From: DAIOEK01 sp963721445
Lineage (GTDB): Bacteria; Chloroflexota; Anaerolineae; Anaerolineales; Anaerolineaceae
DNA: 64,000 nt
Assembly (NCBI GenBank): GCA_963721445.1
Contig: CAVRIZ010000008.1
Span: 496,001-560,000 of the forward strand
Direction: 5' to 3'
How positions within the stretch are numbered: position 1 is the stretch's first letter; the number at the start of each line of letters is the position of its first letter. The translations under genes and the position numbers were made by a program. Under the pieces are notes generated by a model. It was not told the origin of the DNA and searched no databases. It worked only from the letters and a program-made list of their open reading frames with translations. This document shows positions 63,871 through 64,000 of the stretch, piece after piece.

Positions 63871-64000
63871 TTCCTTACTCCTTCAAATCATCCATAATAT
63901 TGTCCTACATCACATACGCCTTAACAAGCTCAAAGTTGCAGAATGAATTTTGTCATTTTCTTGGCGAGAAGACCGTTCCGGTAATTCTAAATACATAATG
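63871..64000. other. upstream region at window end
   Basis: 130 bases ahead of the DUF2807 gene; probably its promoter. No further gene start seen. Confidence 0.4.

Overview
The window looks like one contig of an anaerobic, Gram-positive-like but diderm-lineage-free bacterium of the Chloroflexota, most likely class Anaerolineae. This is inferred from gene content rather than from a marker gene: a MalT-like LuxR regulator next to a DUF4386 membrane protein, many GAF/PAS sensor kinases with HD-GYP outputs, an AIM24-family protein, BMP-type ABC transport, T-box control of serS, many lipoproteins with Thr/Pro linkers, and a long eukaryote-like formate-tetrahydrofolate ligase. There is no rRNA, no IS element and no CRISPR array; one tRNA gene (tRNA-Pro, anticodon CGG) is present.

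Layout. 0-3.3 kb (minus strand): an envelope cluster with a LysM lipoprotein cut by the window edge, a HIT hydrolase and two polysaccharide deacetylases. 3.3-5.9 kb: a GAF histidine kinase and a GT-C-like membrane protein. 5.9-7.1 kb: tRNA-Pro whose 3' end is repeated in tandem and again, degenerately, about 1.1 kb downstream, bracketing a deazaflavin-type nitroreductase. 7.2-13.5 kb: an acetyltransferase, a MalT-like regulator, a CPBP protease, a small conserved protein and a DUF4386 protein, with a 122-bp direct repeat around the protease. 13.5-20.4 kb: a CACHE-PAS-GAF-HD-GYP protein, a membrane protein, a T-box leader with serS, and DUF456. Five genes between 8.4 and 19.1 kb carry together ten frameshifts, and each one is repaired by dropping a single base. 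20.4-22 kb: an AT-rich propeller lipoprotein bracketed by 12-bp inverted repeats. 22-30.4 kb: an ABC exporter, then a long minus-strand run with selA, an M24 peptidase, tsaD, an ECF sigma/anti-sigma pair, a zinc ribbon, a protein disulfide oxidoreductase and OsmC. 30.4-39.2 kb: an M1 peptidase, a sortase-like secreted protein behind a class I cyclic-di-GMP riboswitch, fhs, two small enzymes and a DnaQ-DinG helicase. 39.5-51 kb: two signalling clusters (a substrate-binding-domain kinase with a REC protein and a REC-HD-GYP protein; an OmpR-type regulator with an NtrB-like kinase) around VIT/VWA and TPR proteins. 51-60.9 kb: a BMP-type ABC transporter, a BadF-type sugar kinase and a divergent LacI-iolB-iolG-iolE operon, that is, part of a myo-inositol pathway. 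60.9-64 kb: AIM24, a MATE exporter and a DUF2807 lipoprotein.

How it works together. Cyclic-di-GMP is a theme: two HD-GYP proteins that should degrade it and one riboswitch that should sense it, placed on an extracytoplasmic sortase-like protein. The inositol block joins uptake, regulation and three catabolic enzymes, but iolC, iolD and iolJ are absent here. The sigma/anti-sigma operon leads directly into thiol-redox genes, which suggests a redox-stress regulon. All functional names come from motifs and remembered families; no database search was possible.
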